A stretch of 64,000 nt of DNA from assembly GCF_001425025.1 (NCBI RefSeq), contig NZ_LMDE01000003.1, positions 53,711 through 117,710 on the forward strand. Direction: 5' to 3'. This stretch comes from Nocardioides sp. Root122 (lineage in GTDB: Bacteria > Actinomycetota > Actinomycetes > Propionibacteriales > Nocardioidaceae). A program made the translations under genes and the position numbers. Of the stretch, positions 53,740 to 63,351 are shown one piece after another. Each line of letters starts with the position of its first letter. Position 1 is the stretch's first letter. The notes beneath the pieces are model-generated. The model did no database searches and was not told the origin of the DNA. It saw only the letters and a program-made list of their open reading frames with translations.

Positions 53740-54801
53740 ATGACAAGTGTGACCGATCTACGCGAGGTGGTCGATGTGGTCATCGGCGTCGACACCCACG
53801 TCCACACCCACTCCGCCGCTGCGGTCGACGCACGCACTGGCGGTGTGCTCGACGAGATCACCGTCGAAGCAAGCGCCGATGGCTACGCCCGGCTGGTGGA
53901 GTTCGCCAACGAGCACGCAGCGCTGCGGGCATGGGCGATTGAGGGCACCGGCGGTCACGGCGCCGGCCTGACCCGGCACCTGGCACGCCGCGAGGAGGTC
54001 GTCGTGGAGCTCGACCGTCCCCAGCGGCCCAGGCGGCGCAACGGCGCCAAGTCCGACCCACTCGACGCGATCCGTGCTGCACGCGAGGCCCTGTCCCGCG
54101 CGAAGTTCGGCAGCCCGCGAGGCAGTGGTGACCGACAAGCACTGTCAGTGCTGCTCGCAGCGCGCCGTTCGGCCGTCAACGCCTCGACCGACGCTCAGCG
54201 ACAGGTGTTCAGTCTCGTCATCGCCGCACCAGAGCCGATCCGTGAGCGGTTCCGCGGTCAGAAGCTCCCCGTGATGATCCGCACCGCCGCGAGCATGCGC
54301 CTGAACTCGGCGTGGGACACCGAAACCACCACGACCGTCGTAGTGCTGCGTTCCCTCGCCCGCCGTGCCCGCATGCTCGCTGAGGAAGCAGCCCAGCACG
54401 AGAAGGCCATACGGGTCATCGTGCGGGCCTGGCGACCTGACCTCCTCGCCCAACCCGGCATCGGGCCGATCGTGGCCGCCACGGTGCTGTGCGCGTGGTC
54501 CCACCCGGGCCGGGTCCACTCCGAGGCAGCATTCGCGATGCTCGCCGGTGCCGCACCGATCCCGGCCAGCAGCGGCCAAGTGACCAACCGCCATCGACTG
54601 AATCGCTACGGCGACCGCCAACTCAACCGCGCCCTGCACACCATCGTGCTGTCACGGATCCGCTACGACCAAGCCACCCAGACCTATGTGGCCCGCAGAA
54701 CCACCGAAGGCAAAACCACCCGCGAGATCAAACGCTGCCTCAAGCGGTACATCGCCCGAGACCTCTTCCGGCTACTCGAACACCAACACACGACGGCTTG
54801 A
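53740..54801 (+). CDS. IS110-family transposase (recombinase)
   Basis: 353 aa, ATG 53740, AAGGAGAG RBS. N-terminal RuvC-like DEDD domain: Asp18 in VVIGVDTHVHTH, AIEGTGGHGAG, and KSDPLDAIRAA; C-terminal Tnp_20 domain with LAQPGIGPIVAATVL, AAPIPASSG (catalytic Ser) and NRYGDRQLNRALH. Complete, with no frameshift, so potentially active. Confidence 0.92.
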   Translation: MTSVTDLREVVDVVIGVDTHVHTHSAAAVDARTGGVLDEITVEASADGYARLVEFANEHAALRAWAIEGTGGHGAGLTRHLARREEVVVELDRPQRPRRRNGAKSDPLDAIRAAREALSRAKFGSPRGSGDRQALSVLLAARRSAVNASTDAQRQVFSLVIAAPEPIRERFRGQKLPVMIRTAASMRLNSAWDTETTTTVVVLRSLARRARMLAEEAAQHEKAIRVIVRAWRPDLLAQPGIGPIVAATVLCAWSHPGRVHSEAAFAMLAGAAPIPASSGQVTNRHRLNRYGDRQLNRALHTIVLSRIRYDQATQTYVARRTTEGKTTREIKRCLKRYIARDLFRLLEHQHTTA

Positions 54802-55176
54802 CGATCCATAGGAGCGTCGAGCGAGCGAGTGCGACGAGCGCAGCTCGGGAGCGAGGAGGGAAGACGACGTCTTCAGGGGCGCCGAGCACGCGCGAGCGGA
54901 GCGAGCGCAAAAAGAACGGCCCGCGGCCTCAACCATTGGGAAAGTCCCGAGATCCTTCCCAATGGCCGAGGACGCGGACCGCCTTGTGGGGTTGGTCAGC
55001 ATCACCCGTTGTGGCCCCTCCTGTGGGGGTGGTGGAACCACATGCACAATCATGCATTCGATCGGGGTGGAGTGAAACGATAAGGCCGTTGCATGTTCGT
55101 GCAACGCACAAAGTTGCAGGTGATCCACACCCGGGCCACAACCGGGGAAACCCGGGCGGCGGCCGCGCGGCAGCCT
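54802..55176. other. Intergenic region between IS110 and the HAD gene
   Basis: 375 bp without a gene I can support. It holds GAGCGAGCG-rich sequence (54810-54905), a 10-bp inverted repeat 54933-54942 / 54956-54965, and a small hairpin 55088-55105 (GTTGCA/TGCAAC). The transposase and the HAD gene converge here, so terminators are expected; a CCCGGG pair at 55131/55152 is a weak candidate. Confidence 0.5.
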
Positions 55177-55893
55177 TCAGCGGGCGTCGAGCGCGCGCAC
55201 CGCGGCGGGGACCTCCGCCAGGGAGCGGACCGTCGCGTCGGGCTCACCCTCGGTGTGCCCCACCTGCGACGGAGGGATGTTGCTGTGGGGGACGTGGATC
55301 GCGTGGAGACCGGCGTTGCGGGCGCCCCAGACGTCGTCGAACAGGCGGTCCCCCACGTAGACGCACGCAGCGGGGTCCGCGACGCCGACCGCCTCCATCG
55401 CGGCGGCGAACGCACGCTCGGACGGCTTCGTCCACGGGATCTCGCTGGAGTAGACGTCGCCGTCGATGAGGTCGTGCACGCCGTCGCGCTCGAAGAACCC
55501 GACATGCCAGGCGCGAGGCCAGATGGTGTTGGACAGGACACCCACCTTCAGCCCGGCGGCACGCAGCTCCTCGAACATCGGCCGCACCTCGGGGTCGGTG
55601 AGGGTGTGGGGCTCCCAGAAGTCGTAGTAGGCCTGAAGCAGGTCGGGGTCGTGGTCCAGACCGGCCTCGGCGAACAGGTCGGCGATCGTGGCGCTCTGCT
55701 GGCGGTCGCGGCTACGACCCCAGATCACGTCACCGGCGCGGTGGAGGCGCGCGGCGTGCGCGTGGTGGTCGTCCTCGGGGGTCGGCGTACGACGTACGGC
55801 CTCGGCGAGCGCCAGCGACTCGGCGTGGAAGTCGATGTCGTGCCAGCGGGTCAGGGTGCCGCCCCAGTCGAAGATCACTGCCTCGATGCTCAT
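55177..55893 (-). CDS. HAD-family hydrolase-like protein with altered motif I
   Basis: 238 aa. Motif I is FDWGGTLT: the nucleophile Asp9 is present but the usual second Asp (general acid) at +2 is Gly11. Motif II is GVLSNT, motif III Lys in WTKPSERAF and motif IV VGDRLFDDVWGARNAG. Closest in style to haloacid-dehalogenase-like/phosphoglycolate phosphatase groups; the missing acid suggests altered chemistry or loss of phosphatase activity. Confidence 0.85.
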   Translation of the reverse strand: MSIEAVIFDWGGTLTRWHDIDFHAESLALAEAVRRTPTPEDDHHAHAARLHRAGDVIWGRSRDRQQSATIADLFAEAGLDHDPDLLQAYYDFWEPHTLTDPEVRPMFEELRAAGLKVGVLSNTIWPRAWHVGFFERDGVHDLIDGDVYSSEIPWTKPSERAFAAAMEAVGVADPAACVYVGDRLFDDVWGARNAGLHAIHVPHSNIPPSQVGHTEGEPDATVRSLAEVPAAVRALDAR

Positions 55894-55980
55894 GGGCGCG
55901 AACCTATCGGCGCGACAGCGTGGAGCCCCCGAGCCACCCAGTGGCTCGGCGGCTCCACGATCAGCTGCTGACCGGGTCGA

Positions 55981-57759
55981 TCAGCTGCGGACGATGTCGA
56001 CGATGTGCGTGGCGGCGCGCTCGACCGCGACCTCCTCGCGCTCCCCGGACCTGCGGTCACGGACCTCGACCGTGCCGTCGACCAGGCCGCGGCCGACGGT
56101 CACGATCGTCGGCACACCGATGAGCTCGGCGTCCTTGAACTTCACTCCGGGGCTCACCTTGCCGACGCGGTCGTCGAGGAGCACCTCGAGGCCGGCCTCC
56201 TTGAGGTCGCGGGAGAGCTGCTCTGCTGCGGCCAGGATCGCCTCGTCCTTGCCGGCCGCGACCACGTGGACGTCGGCGGGCGCGACGTTGCGCGGCCAGC
56301 AGAGCCCGATCTCGTCGAGGGTGCCTTCGGCGATGGCCGCCACGGCGCGCGACGGACCGATGCCGTAGGAGCCCATCGTGACGGTGACCAGCTTGCCGTT
56401 CTCGTCGAGCACCTGCAGCCCGAGCGCCTCGGCATAGCTGCGGCCGAGCTGGAAGATGTGACCCATCTCGATGCCGCGGGCGGACTCGAGGCTGCCCTCC
56501 TCGCAGTTGGGGCAGGCATCGCCGTCGCGCACGTCGGCGGCCTCGATCGTGCCGTCGGGCGTGAAGTCGCGTCCGACGACCATGTCGACGACGTGGGAGC
56601 CGTGCACGTTGGCACCGGTCACCCAGCGCGTGCCCTCGGAGATGCGGGGGTCGACGACGAACCGGATCCCGGACTTCGACTCCTCCCCCAGGACCTCCGG
56701 GCCGATGTAGCCCTTCACGAGCGCGGGGTGCTTGGCCATCTCGGCCTCGTCCATGGGCTCGACCTCGATCGGCTCGAGCTGGCCCTCGAGCCGCTTCTGG
56801 TCGACCTCGCGGTCGCCGGGGACGCCGATGGCGAGGGGCTCGCGGGTGCCGTCGGGGTGCTTCAGCACGACGAGCACGTTCTTGAGCGTGTCACCGGCCG
56901 CCCAGGGACGGTCGTCACGGGGGAAGGTCGCGTTGAGGTGGTCGACCAGGGTGTCGATGGTCGGCGTGTCGGGGGTGTCCTCGGCGTGCGCGGCGGGCAC
57001 GCCGTCGTACGACACGGGGGCAGGCGCACGGACGGCGACGGCCTCGACGTTGGCGGCGTAGTCGCAGTGGGTGCAGCGGACGTAGGTGTCCTCACCGACC
57101 GAGGCCTTGGCGAGGAACTCCTCGCTGGCCGAGCCGCCCATCGCGCCGGAGGTGGCCTTGACGATGACGTACTCGAAGCCGAGCCGGTCGAAGATCCGGA
57201 TATAGGCGTCGCGGTGCTTCTGGTAGGACTCCGCGAGCCCGGCGTCGTCGATGTCGAAGGAGTAGGAGTCCTTCATGACGAACTCACGACCGCGCAGGAG
57301 GCCGGCACGCGGGCGCGCCTCGTCGCGGTACTTGTTCTGGATCTGGTAGATCGAGAGCGGCAGGTCCTTGTAGGAGGAGTAGAGGTCCTTCACCACGAGG
57401 GTGAACATCTCCTCGTGGGTGGGGCCGAGCAGGTAGTCGGCGCCCTTGCGGTCCTGGAGCCGGAAGATGTTGTCGCCGTAGTCGGTCCACCGGTGGGTCG
57501 CCTCGTAGGGCTCCTTGGGCAGCAGCGCCGGGAACACCAGCTCCTGCGCGCCGATGTCGTCCATCTCCTCGCGGATGATGGCCTCGATCTTGCGGAGCAC
57601 CTTCAGGCCGAGGGGCAGCCAGGTGTAGATGCCCGGCGCGTTGCGGCGGATGTAGCCCGCACGGACCAGGAGCCTGTGGCTCGGCACCTCGGCGTCGTTG
57701 GGGTCGTCGCGCAAGGTGCGCACGAACAGGGTCGACATGCGGAGGAGGCGGCCAGTCAT
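55981..57759 (-). CDS. proS: Prolyl-tRNA synthetase (bacterial type)
   Basis: 592 aa class II synthetase: motif 1 region [20 protein letters not shown]..., motif 2 [27 protein letters not shown], the editing INS domain (about 225-400) and the anticodon-binding domain at the C-terminus. I choose ATG 57759 because a -10 (TATCCT) lies exactly seven bases upstream, giving a leaderless start; the internal Met eight codons later has no RBS. Confidence 0.95.
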   Translation of the reverse strand: MTGRLLRMSTLFVRTLRDDPNDAEVPSHRLLVRAGYIRRNAPGIYTWLPLGLKVLRKIEAIIREEMDDIGAQELVFPALLPKEPYEATHRWTDYGDNIFRLQDRKGADYLLGPTHEEMFTLVVKDLYSSYKDLPLSIYQIQNKYRDEARPRAGLLRGREFVMKDSYSFDIDDAGLAESYQKHRDAYIRIFDRLGFEYVIVKATSGAMGGSASEEFLAKASVGEDTYVRCTHCDYAANVEAVAVRAPAPVSYDGVPAAHAEDTPDTPTIDTLVDHLNATFPRDDRPWAAGDTLKNVLVVLKHPDGTREPLAIGVPGDREVDQKRLEGQLEPIEVEPMDEAEMAKHPALVKGYIGPEVLGEESKSGIRFVVDPRISEGTRWVTGANVHGSHVVDMVVGRDFTPDGTIEAADVRDGDACPNCEEGSLESARGIEMGHIFQLGRSYAEALGLQVLDENGKLVTVTMGSYGIGPSRAVAAIAEGTLDEIGLCWPRNVAPADVHVVAAGKDEAILAAAEQLSRDLKEAGLEVLLDDRVGKVSPGVKFKDAELIGVPTIVTVGRGLVDGTVEVRDRRSGEREEVAVERAATHIVDIVRS

Positions 57760-57766
57760 GGGCGCA

Positions 57767-57772
57767 AGGATA
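57767..57772 (-). promoter_or_regulatory. -10 element for leaderless proS
   Basis: Minus-strand TATCCT seven bases upstream of ATG 57759; the transcript would start at the A of the ATG. Confidence 0.45.
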
Positions 57773-57880
57773 GGTGCGGGCCTTCGGCCACCGCGAACCA
57801 GATTGCCCGCCGGTCGCAGGCAACCTCGCCACGCCCCACGACGTCTCCCTGACGACACCGCACACTCCAGGGGGAACACG

Positions 57881-58849
57881 ATGCGTCACGCACGCACTGC
57901 CGGCCTCGTGCTGGCCACCATCACCACCGCGCTCACGCTCGCGGCACCGGCGCAGGCGGCCGCACAGATCGTCGAGCTCCAGCCGCAGCGCCTGGCCCGC
58001 GGCGCCGACGTCGCGGTCCCCCACATCGAGGACGGCGACTTCGTCGACGGCGCGCGCCGGGTCGAGCTGCCCGGCACGGTCGCGCGGGTCATCGGTCGGT
58101 CCGGCGACGCGTGGCTGGTCGGCACCAACAACATCGACGTCAAGCGCAACCGGCGCGTCGTACGCGTCGAGGCGGACCGGGAGGTCGTCGACGTGCTGCG
58201 CAACATCGACCCCTCCACGGTGGTCCTCAGCGCCGACGGCAGCACGCTCGCGTGGCAGGGCTTCACCGGCCGCGGACGCAAGGTCACGACGTACGCCGCC
58301 TCGGCGACCGACGGCACGCTGCTCGGCAGCAGGGGGCCGGGCCGGTACGTCGACCTGCTCGACGTGGACGCCGACCGGGTGGTGCTGAGCAACGACAGCC
58401 GCGTCCTCCAGTGGCGGATCCGCAGCGGTCGCACCAGGACGATCGTGCGGAAGCACGGCGGGATGGCGGACATCGAGCACGACCTGCTGACCATCTGGAC
58501 CAAGGGCCCCTACCGCGGCGGCTGCACGAAGCTGGTCCGGCTGAGCGCACCCCGGATGAAGCACTGGACGTCGTGCCGCGACCGCGTGGCCGCGGTCTCC
58601 CCCGACGGGACCCAGGTGCTCACCTTCCACAAGCTCACCGACGGCGTCGGCCCGGGCGACATCCGCCTCCGCACCCTCGACGGCACGAGGCTCGCGACCT
58701 ACCGGACCAGCTGGTTCAGCGGCTGGGGCTGGGAGTCGCCGGGCACGCTGCTGCTCGACGTCAACGGCACCGTCAAGTCGTCCACTGTCCGCTGCACGCT
58801 CGACGCCTGCGAGAACGCCACCGACCCGGTGAGGGCCGCGACTCCCTGA
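57881..58849 (+). CDS. Secreted beta-propeller-like protein of unknown function
   Basis: 322 aa. Signal peptide (about 1-26, ends APAQAAA). The mature part has regularly spaced Asp/Gly beta-strand motifs ([25 protein letters not shown]) typical of TolB/WD40-like blades. Four Cys residues, in pairs (GCTKLV, SCRD and RCTLDACEN), may form disulfides. GGGG eight bases before ATG. No enzymatic motif; its job is unknown. Confidence 0.72.
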   Translation: MRHARTAGLVLATITTALTLAAPAQAAAQIVELQPQRLARGADVAVPHIEDGDFVDGARRVELPGTVARVIGRSGDAWLVGTNNIDVKRNRRVVRVEADREVVDVLRNIDPSTVVLSADGSTLAWQGFTGRGRKVTTYAASATDGTLLGSRGPGRYVDLLDVDADRVVLSNDSRVLQWRIRSGRTRTIVRKHGGMADIEHDLLTIWTKGPYRGGCTKLVRLSAPRMKHWTSCRDRVAAVSPDGTQVLTFHKLTDGVGPGDIRLRTLDGTRLATYRTSWFSGWGWESPGTLLLDVNGTVKSSTVRCTLDACENATDPVRAATP

Positions 58850-58869
58850 GGCTCAGATCGCCCCATCTC

Positions 58870-58910
58870 CCTCAGCCACCGCGCTCGGCGCCCGACGTCG
58901 TCTGGACTGA
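58870..58910. repeat. 41-bp dispersed repeat, copy 2
   Basis: Exact copy of 53444-53484. Here it is followed by GGAGCGAGCG rather than IS sequence and sits between the secreted protein gene and the CHAT gene; possibly an unoccupied target of the same kind. Confidence 0.85.
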
Positions 58911-58938
58911 GGAGCGAGCGCCAACAACACGGCGACGG

Positions 58939-61530
58939 TCATATCCCCAGCACGGTGAACGACGCCGCGGTGGCCGCGAGGACCTGGTCGCCGGCGGCCA
59001 CCTCACGGGCGGCGAGCATGGCCTCGCCGAGCCCGTGCCCGCGGCGCAGGGCGGCGTGGAGGGCGACCATCACCTGGACCGTCGCGGCGTCGTCGACCTC
59101 GCCGAGGCTGGAGACGATGCCGGCGGTGCCCATCGACAGGAGGGCGGCGGAGAGGCCGAGCAGCTCCTGGGCCCCGACCGGGGCGAGGCCCCCCGACTCG
59201 CACGCCGACAGCACGACGCGGTGCGGCGGCCGCGTGAGCTGCTGGAGGTCGTGCACGAGCAGCGGCCCGTCGGCCATCACGAGCGAGGAGAAGAGCGGGC
59301 TGTCCTCGCGGAAGTGGCCGTGGGCCGCGACGTGCGCGAGGGCGGCGCCGTCCAGCGCGGCCAGCGAGGCATCGACGGTCGCGTCGTCCCCGTCGAGCAC
59401 CACGGCGGACGGGTCGTGGGCCACGACGGCCGGCACCTCGGCACCGCCGCTGTCGAGCCCGGGGCCGACGAGCATGACCCGCCGGTCGGGCTCGGCGGCG
59501 GACGCCTGCCGCGCCCGGAGCCACAGCCGCGCGGACGGGACGCTGGTGACGGGACGGCCGGCGAGCCCGGGGACGAGGCCCCACGGGACACCCTGGAGCG
59601 CGCTGGTCCCCGACACGACCACGCGGGACTCCCCCACGTGGTCGAGCGCGGACCCGAGCAGCGCCCGCTGGAGCCGGTCGCCGGCCAGGCCGAGCTGGGA
59701 CCGGCGCCCGCGCGCCGCCCCGCGCAGGGCGAAGAGTGCAAAGTCCACTGCAGCTGAAGCAGCGTCCGCCGCCCCGACGTCGAGGCGTCGTACGCGGCCG
59801 TGCCCCACCACGAGGGCGTGGAGGTGGCGGTCGATCTCGGTGAGCTCGACGAGCACGGTCCCGTCCTCGGCGAGGGCGTCCAGCAGCGCGGCCACGTCGA
59901 GCGACTGCGGCGCGACCCCGGAGCCGCGCAGGTGGAACATCCGCTGACGGACGGACTGCTCGAGCCGGGCGGCGCGCGCCTGGAGCCGGTCGGTCGGAGC
60001 CCCCTCGGCGCGGGCGTCGGCGATGCGCCGGTGCTGGGCGCGCAGCGCGGCCAGGTCGGCGGTGGTCTCCGGGTCGCGCTGGTCGTAGGCCGGCGGGATC
60101 GTCAGCGAGTTGGCACGCCACCGCTCGGACCAGCGCAGCAGCTGGCGCGGGTCCCCCGACTCGAGGGCGGTGCGGGTCCCGAGCTCGGCGAGCCGTGCGC
60201 CATGGCCGGACGAGACGGCACGCAGCTCCTGGCTGCCCAGGGTGGCGCGGTGCTCGTCGAGCGCCTTCAGGCCAGCGTCGCAGGCGCGCAGGACGCCGCG
60301 GAGGTCGTCCTCGAGTGCCCGGCGCTGCGCGAGCGCGAGCCAGCCCAGCACGCGGATCCGTCCGTTGGTGGCCCTGCGGAAGGTGGCCGCCTCGTCGAGC
60401 CAGGCGGCCTGGAGCGCGGCGGCGCGGGGTGAGCGGACCTCCCCCGCCAGGCGCGCCCCGAGCAACAGGGCCTGCGGGAGCTCCGTGGCCTGCACCTCGC
60501 AGGTGCGGGCGACGAGGCGCTCGGTCCGCCTCAGCAGTGGCGCCGCCGGCAGGCCGGCCTCGGTGCGGGCGGTGAGCGCCAGGAGGTCGGCCTGCAGACG
60601 CGGGATGTGCCGCGACTGGCGCCGCAGCAGTCGGCTGGCATCGTCCGCCGCGGTCGTGGCGCGCGCCCAGTCCCCTGCCGCGAGCGCTGCCTCGGCGACG
60701 GCCAGCAGAAGGTCGGCCTCTTCGCGCGGGAGCAGCGGCCGCACGACCAGTGCTCGCTCCACGACCTCGAGCGCATCGGTCGCCAGACCAGCGGCGAGGT
60801 AGGCCAGGCACCGGTCGTAGACGAGGTCCACGTTGGTTAGGTTCATCGCGTCGTAGCGCGCGTTCGCATCGGCGTAGAGCCTCAGGGCCAGTGGCAGGTC
60901 GCCGCGCACGTAGCCGAGCCAGCCGGTGTTGTGCTGGGCGAGCCCGACCTCGAACTCGTCGCCCTGCGCGGCGGCGAGGTCGCGGTAGGAGGCGAACGCC
61001 GTGGCAGCCGCGTCGAGGTCCCCCAGCCCGACGTCGGCCAGGCCCTCGAGGTTGAGCGCACGACGCTCCCAGACGTGGTCGCCGGCGCCGGCGAAGAGCC
61101 GTCTGGCCTCCTTGAGGTCGGCCGCGCTCTCCTCGAACAGCGCGAGCAGGTGTCCGGTCACGTACGCACGGCGCACCAGCGCGCGCCCGAGGGGTACGCC
61201 GGTCAGCAGGGCCGCCGCCTGGTCCAGCCGTCGCATGCCCTCCGGCAGCCAGCCGGCGATGCACAGTGTGGAGCCCAGGGTCGCGAGCGCGTCACCGCGT
61301 CGCTCGTCGTCGCCCGACCGGCGGGCCAGGCGTAGCGCCGTACGCAGCTCCGCCAGCGCGGCATCGGTCTGCCCGAGCTCGCGCAGTGCGATCCCGATGA
61401 TCTGGTGCCCGATCGAGGCCAGGGCGGGGTCGGGGTCGTGGATGAGCTCGTCCTCCGCGCGCTTGCGCGCCAGATCGAGGTCGCCGAAGAGCGTGCGCAG
61501 CAGCTCCTCGGCCTCGCCCCTGGTCATCAT
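58939..61530 (-). CDS. TPR-CHAT (caspase-like) protease
   Basis: 863 aa, no signal peptide. Residues about 1-520 are alpha-helical repeats of TPR type (ALASIGHQIIGIALRELGQT, AHNTGWLGYVRGDLPLALRL etc.). The C-terminal CHAT domain has catalytic His737 (HVAAHGHFRE) and Cys777 (VVLSACESGG), both in their correct contexts, with SALQGVPWGLVPGLAG upstream. CHAT proteins are clan CD cysteine proteases related to separase and caspases; bacterial examples act in Craspase-type and gasdermin systems. Divergent from the subtilisin gene. Start may be 61530 or 61527. Confidence 0.9.
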   Translation of the reverse strand: MMTRGEAEELLRTLFGDLDLARKRAEDELIHDPDPALASIGHQIIGIALRELGQTDAALAELRTALRLARRSGDDERRGDALATLGSTLCIAGWLPEGMRRLDQAAALLTGVPLGRALVRRAYVTGHLLALFEESAADLKEARRLFAGAGDHVWERRALNLEGLADVGLGDLDAAATAFASYRDLAAAQGDEFEVGLAQHNTGWLGYVRGDLPLALRLYADANARYDAMNLTNVDLVYDRCLAYLAAGLATDALEVVERALVVRPLLPREEADLLLAVAEAALAAGDWARATTAADDASRLLRRQSRHIPRLQADLLALTARTEAGLPAAPLLRRTERLVARTCEVQATELPQALLLGARLAGEVRSPRAAALQAAWLDEAATFRRATNGRIRVLGWLALAQRRALEDDLRGVLRACDAGLKALDEHRATLGSQELRAVSSGHGARLAELGTRTALESGDPRQLLRWSERWRANSLTIPPAYDQRDPETTADLAALRAQHRRIADARAEGAPTDRLQARAARLEQSVRQRMFHLRGSGVAPQSLDVAALLDALAEDGTVLVELTEIDRHLHALVVGHGRVRRLDVGAADAASAAVDFALFALRGAARGRRSQLGLAGDRLQRALLGSALDHVGESRVVVSGTSALQGVPWGLVPGLAGRPVTSVPSARLWLRARQASAAEPDRRVMLVGPGLDSGGAEVPAVVAHDPSAVVLDGDDATVDASLAALDGAALAHVAAHGHFREDSPLFSSLVMADGPLLVHDLQQLTRPPHRVVLSACESGGLAPVGAQELLGLSAALLSMGTAGIVSSLGEVDDAATVQVMVALHAALRRGHGLGEAMLAAREVAAGDQVLAATAASFTVLGI

Positions 61531-61602
61531 GGTCCGGCCATCCTCGCGGATCGGCGGGTCAAGATGTCACGAAAACTCTCGTCAGGGTCGTCTTGGCGGC
61601 AC

Positions 61603-61608
61603 TAGCGT
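61603..61608 (+). promoter_or_regulatory. -10 element for leaderless protease gene
   Basis: TAGCGT six bases before ATG 61615, with TTGGCG in the preceding bases too close to be a standard -35; the protease transcript is probably leaderless. The neighbouring sigma factor may recognise a non-standard -35 here. Confidence 0.4.
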
Positions 61609-61614
61609 CGGACC

Positions 61615-62895
61615 ATGAGCGACTGGATGATCGGCGACGACCGGCGGCGACGCACCACCGACCAGCTCCGCGCGTTCCGGAGGGCCAACCCGGAGCAGGT
61701 CGCCTGGAACACCGAGGCACCGGCCGACTTCACCTACCTGTACCACCCCGATCGGGTGCTGGTCCGCCGTGCGGACGTCGACGAGTTCGAGGAGACCGCC
61801 CGCCAGGTCGGGGACCGCCTGCTGAAGGGTCAGCCGCAGCGCGACGAGACGACCCTCCTCGGCGGCGCGCTCGTGCGTTACCTGCTACCGGAGCGAACCA
61901 GCGGCGAGTCGGTGCCCGAGGTGCTCGACCAGCTCGAGGCGGCGGGACTCACCCGCGGCCGCGCGACACCCGACCACTGGGTGCACGTGTCCCCCGGCGG
62001 ACCGGGTGGCAGCCTCTGCCCCGCGATCGAGCCGCAGGAGACGGGGCTCAAGGAGCCGTGGCCGCCCCAAGCCCCGGACACCACCGACAAGCGCCACGAC
62101 GTCCGCGTCGTGGTCGTCGACACCGGGTGGAACCCGACCTCGGCGACGGACGGCCGCACCCCCTGGCTCGACGGTGTCACCGGCGACGACGAGCAGAACG
62201 GCGCCAGGCTGCGCAGGTACGCCGGCCACGGGACGTTCATCGCCGGCGTCATCCGGTGCCTCGTCCCCCACGCCACGGTCCACGTCGACGGCTTCTGCAT
62301 CGGCGGCGTCGGAGGGGGAGGCATCCTCGAGTCCGACATGGTCGACCAGCTCGAGGAGGCGATGAAGCGCGACCCCCAGGTCATCAACCTCTCGGCGGGC
62401 TGCCGCACCCGCATGGACTACCCGTCCGTTGCCTTCCAGACCTTCTACGACGAGCACCTCGAGGGCAGGGACTGCGTGCTCGTGGCCGCCGCCGGGAACG
62501 ACTCAACCGCAGCGCCGTTCTGGCCGGCCGCCTTCGACTGGGCCGTCGGTGTCGGGTCCCTCGACCGCAACGGCCGGATCTCGGACTTCTCCAACTACGG
62601 GGTGTCGGCCGACGTCTACGCCCTCGGCCGCAACCACGTGAACGCGTTCCCCGACGGCAGCTACAAGTGCCGGGAGACACCCGACAAGGGCGACATCCGG
62701 GAGTTCCGCACCGGCATGGCCCGTTGGAGCGGTACGTCGTTCGCCGCACCGATCGTGGCCGGTCTGATCGCCCGGGAGATCGCCGAGCACGGGATCCCCG
62801 CAGCCGACGCGCGGGACCACGTGCTCGCCCGCGCGGTCTACGACTCCGACCCCACCGTCGGCCCCCACATGGAGCTGCGGCACCCGCACGCGTGA
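61615..62895 (+). CDS. Cytoplasmic S8 (subtilisin-like) serine protease
   Basis: 426 aa. Complete catalytic set: Asp169 (VVVVDTGWN), His205 (AGHGTFIAGVI), oxyanion Asn295 (VAAAGND) and Ser375 (SGTSFAAPIVAG). The 160-residue N-terminal part has no signal peptide or membrane helix; it is charged and may be an inhibitory or partner-binding domain. Thus it probably acts inside the cell. Divergent from the CHAT gene and convergent with the 150-aa gene. Confidence 0.92.
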   Translation: MSDWMIGDDRRRRTTDQLRAFRRANPEQVAWNTEAPADFTYLYHPDRVLVRRADVDEFEETARQVGDRLLKGQPQRDETTLLGGALVRYLLPERTSGESVPEVLDQLEAAGLTRGRATPDHWVHVSPGGPGGSLCPAIEPQETGLKEPWPPQAPDTTDKRHDVRVVVVDTGWNPTSATDGRTPWLDGVTGDDEQNGARLRRYAGHGTFIAGVIRCLVPHATVHVDGFCIGGVGGGGILESDMVDQLEEAMKRDPQVINLSAGCRTRMDYPSVAFQTFYDEHLEGRDCVLVAAAGNDSTAAPFWPAAFDWAVGVGSLDRNGRISDFSNYGVSADVYALGRNHVNAFPDGSYKCRETPDKGDIREFRTGMARWSGTSFAAPIVAGLIAREIAEHGIPAADARDHVLARAVYDSDPTVGPHMELRHPHA

Positions 62896-62898
62896 GGC

Positions 62899-63351
62899 TC
62901 AGACCTCGATCCAGCGGCTGCTGGCGCTCCCGGTGCCGTTGCTGACGGTGAAGCGGATCTCGCCACTCACCTCGGCGGTGATCGCGAAGAAGCCGACCTC
63001 GTCGAGGCCGGACGTCACGCTCTCACCGTCGCGGGCCTCCACCGCGACCTCGACGGACCCCATGTCCCCGTCGAAGTCCAGCAGCTGACCCCGCACCTGG
63101 TCGCCGTCGATCTCGGCGTCGAGGGACCAGCCCTCGGCGGCGGTGAAGTAGAGGATGCGGGCCGAGGCGAGGCCGCGCACCTGCGCGGCTGGCTCGTCGG
63201 CGGAGTCGCGGACCAGGACGAGGAGCTCCCACTCGCTGTCGAGGTCGGCGGCGGCGACGGTCGCGATCATGCCGGCCGCCAGTCCCGGAGGAGGCGGGTC
63301 GGCCAGGAGCCACATCTCGCGCAGGTCGTCGAGCAGGCTGTCGTCCTTCAT
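62899..63351 (-). CDS. 150-aa protein of unknown function in the CHAT-protease cluster
   Basis: Starts MKDDSLLDDLREMW; a short acidic helix, then a mostly beta-strand domain (WELLVLVRDSADEPAAQVRG, ILYFTAAEGWSLDAEIDGDQVRGQLLDFDG) ending in SSRWIEV. No signal or transmembrane segment. The beta architecture and its coupling (ATGA) to a sigma factor suggest a sensor, anti-sigma-like or substrate/inhibitor role; none is demonstrated. Confidence 0.78.
   Translation of the reverse strand: MKDDSLLDDLREMWLLADPPPPGLAAGMIATVAAADLDSEWELLVLVRDSADEPAAQVRGLASARILYFTAAEGWSLDAEIDGDQVRGQLLDFDGDMGSVEVAVEARDGESVTSGLDEVGFFAITAEVSGEIRFTVSNGTGSASSRWIEV

Larger units (their letters stand above)
53485..54801 (+). 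mobile_element. IS110-family insertion sequence (ends approximate)
   Basis: Defined by the transposase gene and by the loss of similarity to the 41-bp repeat copy at 58.9 kb beyond 53484. IS110 elements have no terminal inverted repeats and none are seen. The right end cannot be fixed; it lies at or shortly after the transposase stop, perhaps up to about 54810 where GGAGCG resumes as in the other repeat copy. Confidence 0.7.

Noticed and set aside
54772-55128. 118-codon minus-strand frame after the IS
   Set aside because: Ser/Arg-rich, no domain, overlaps the transposase end and the intergenic hairpin.
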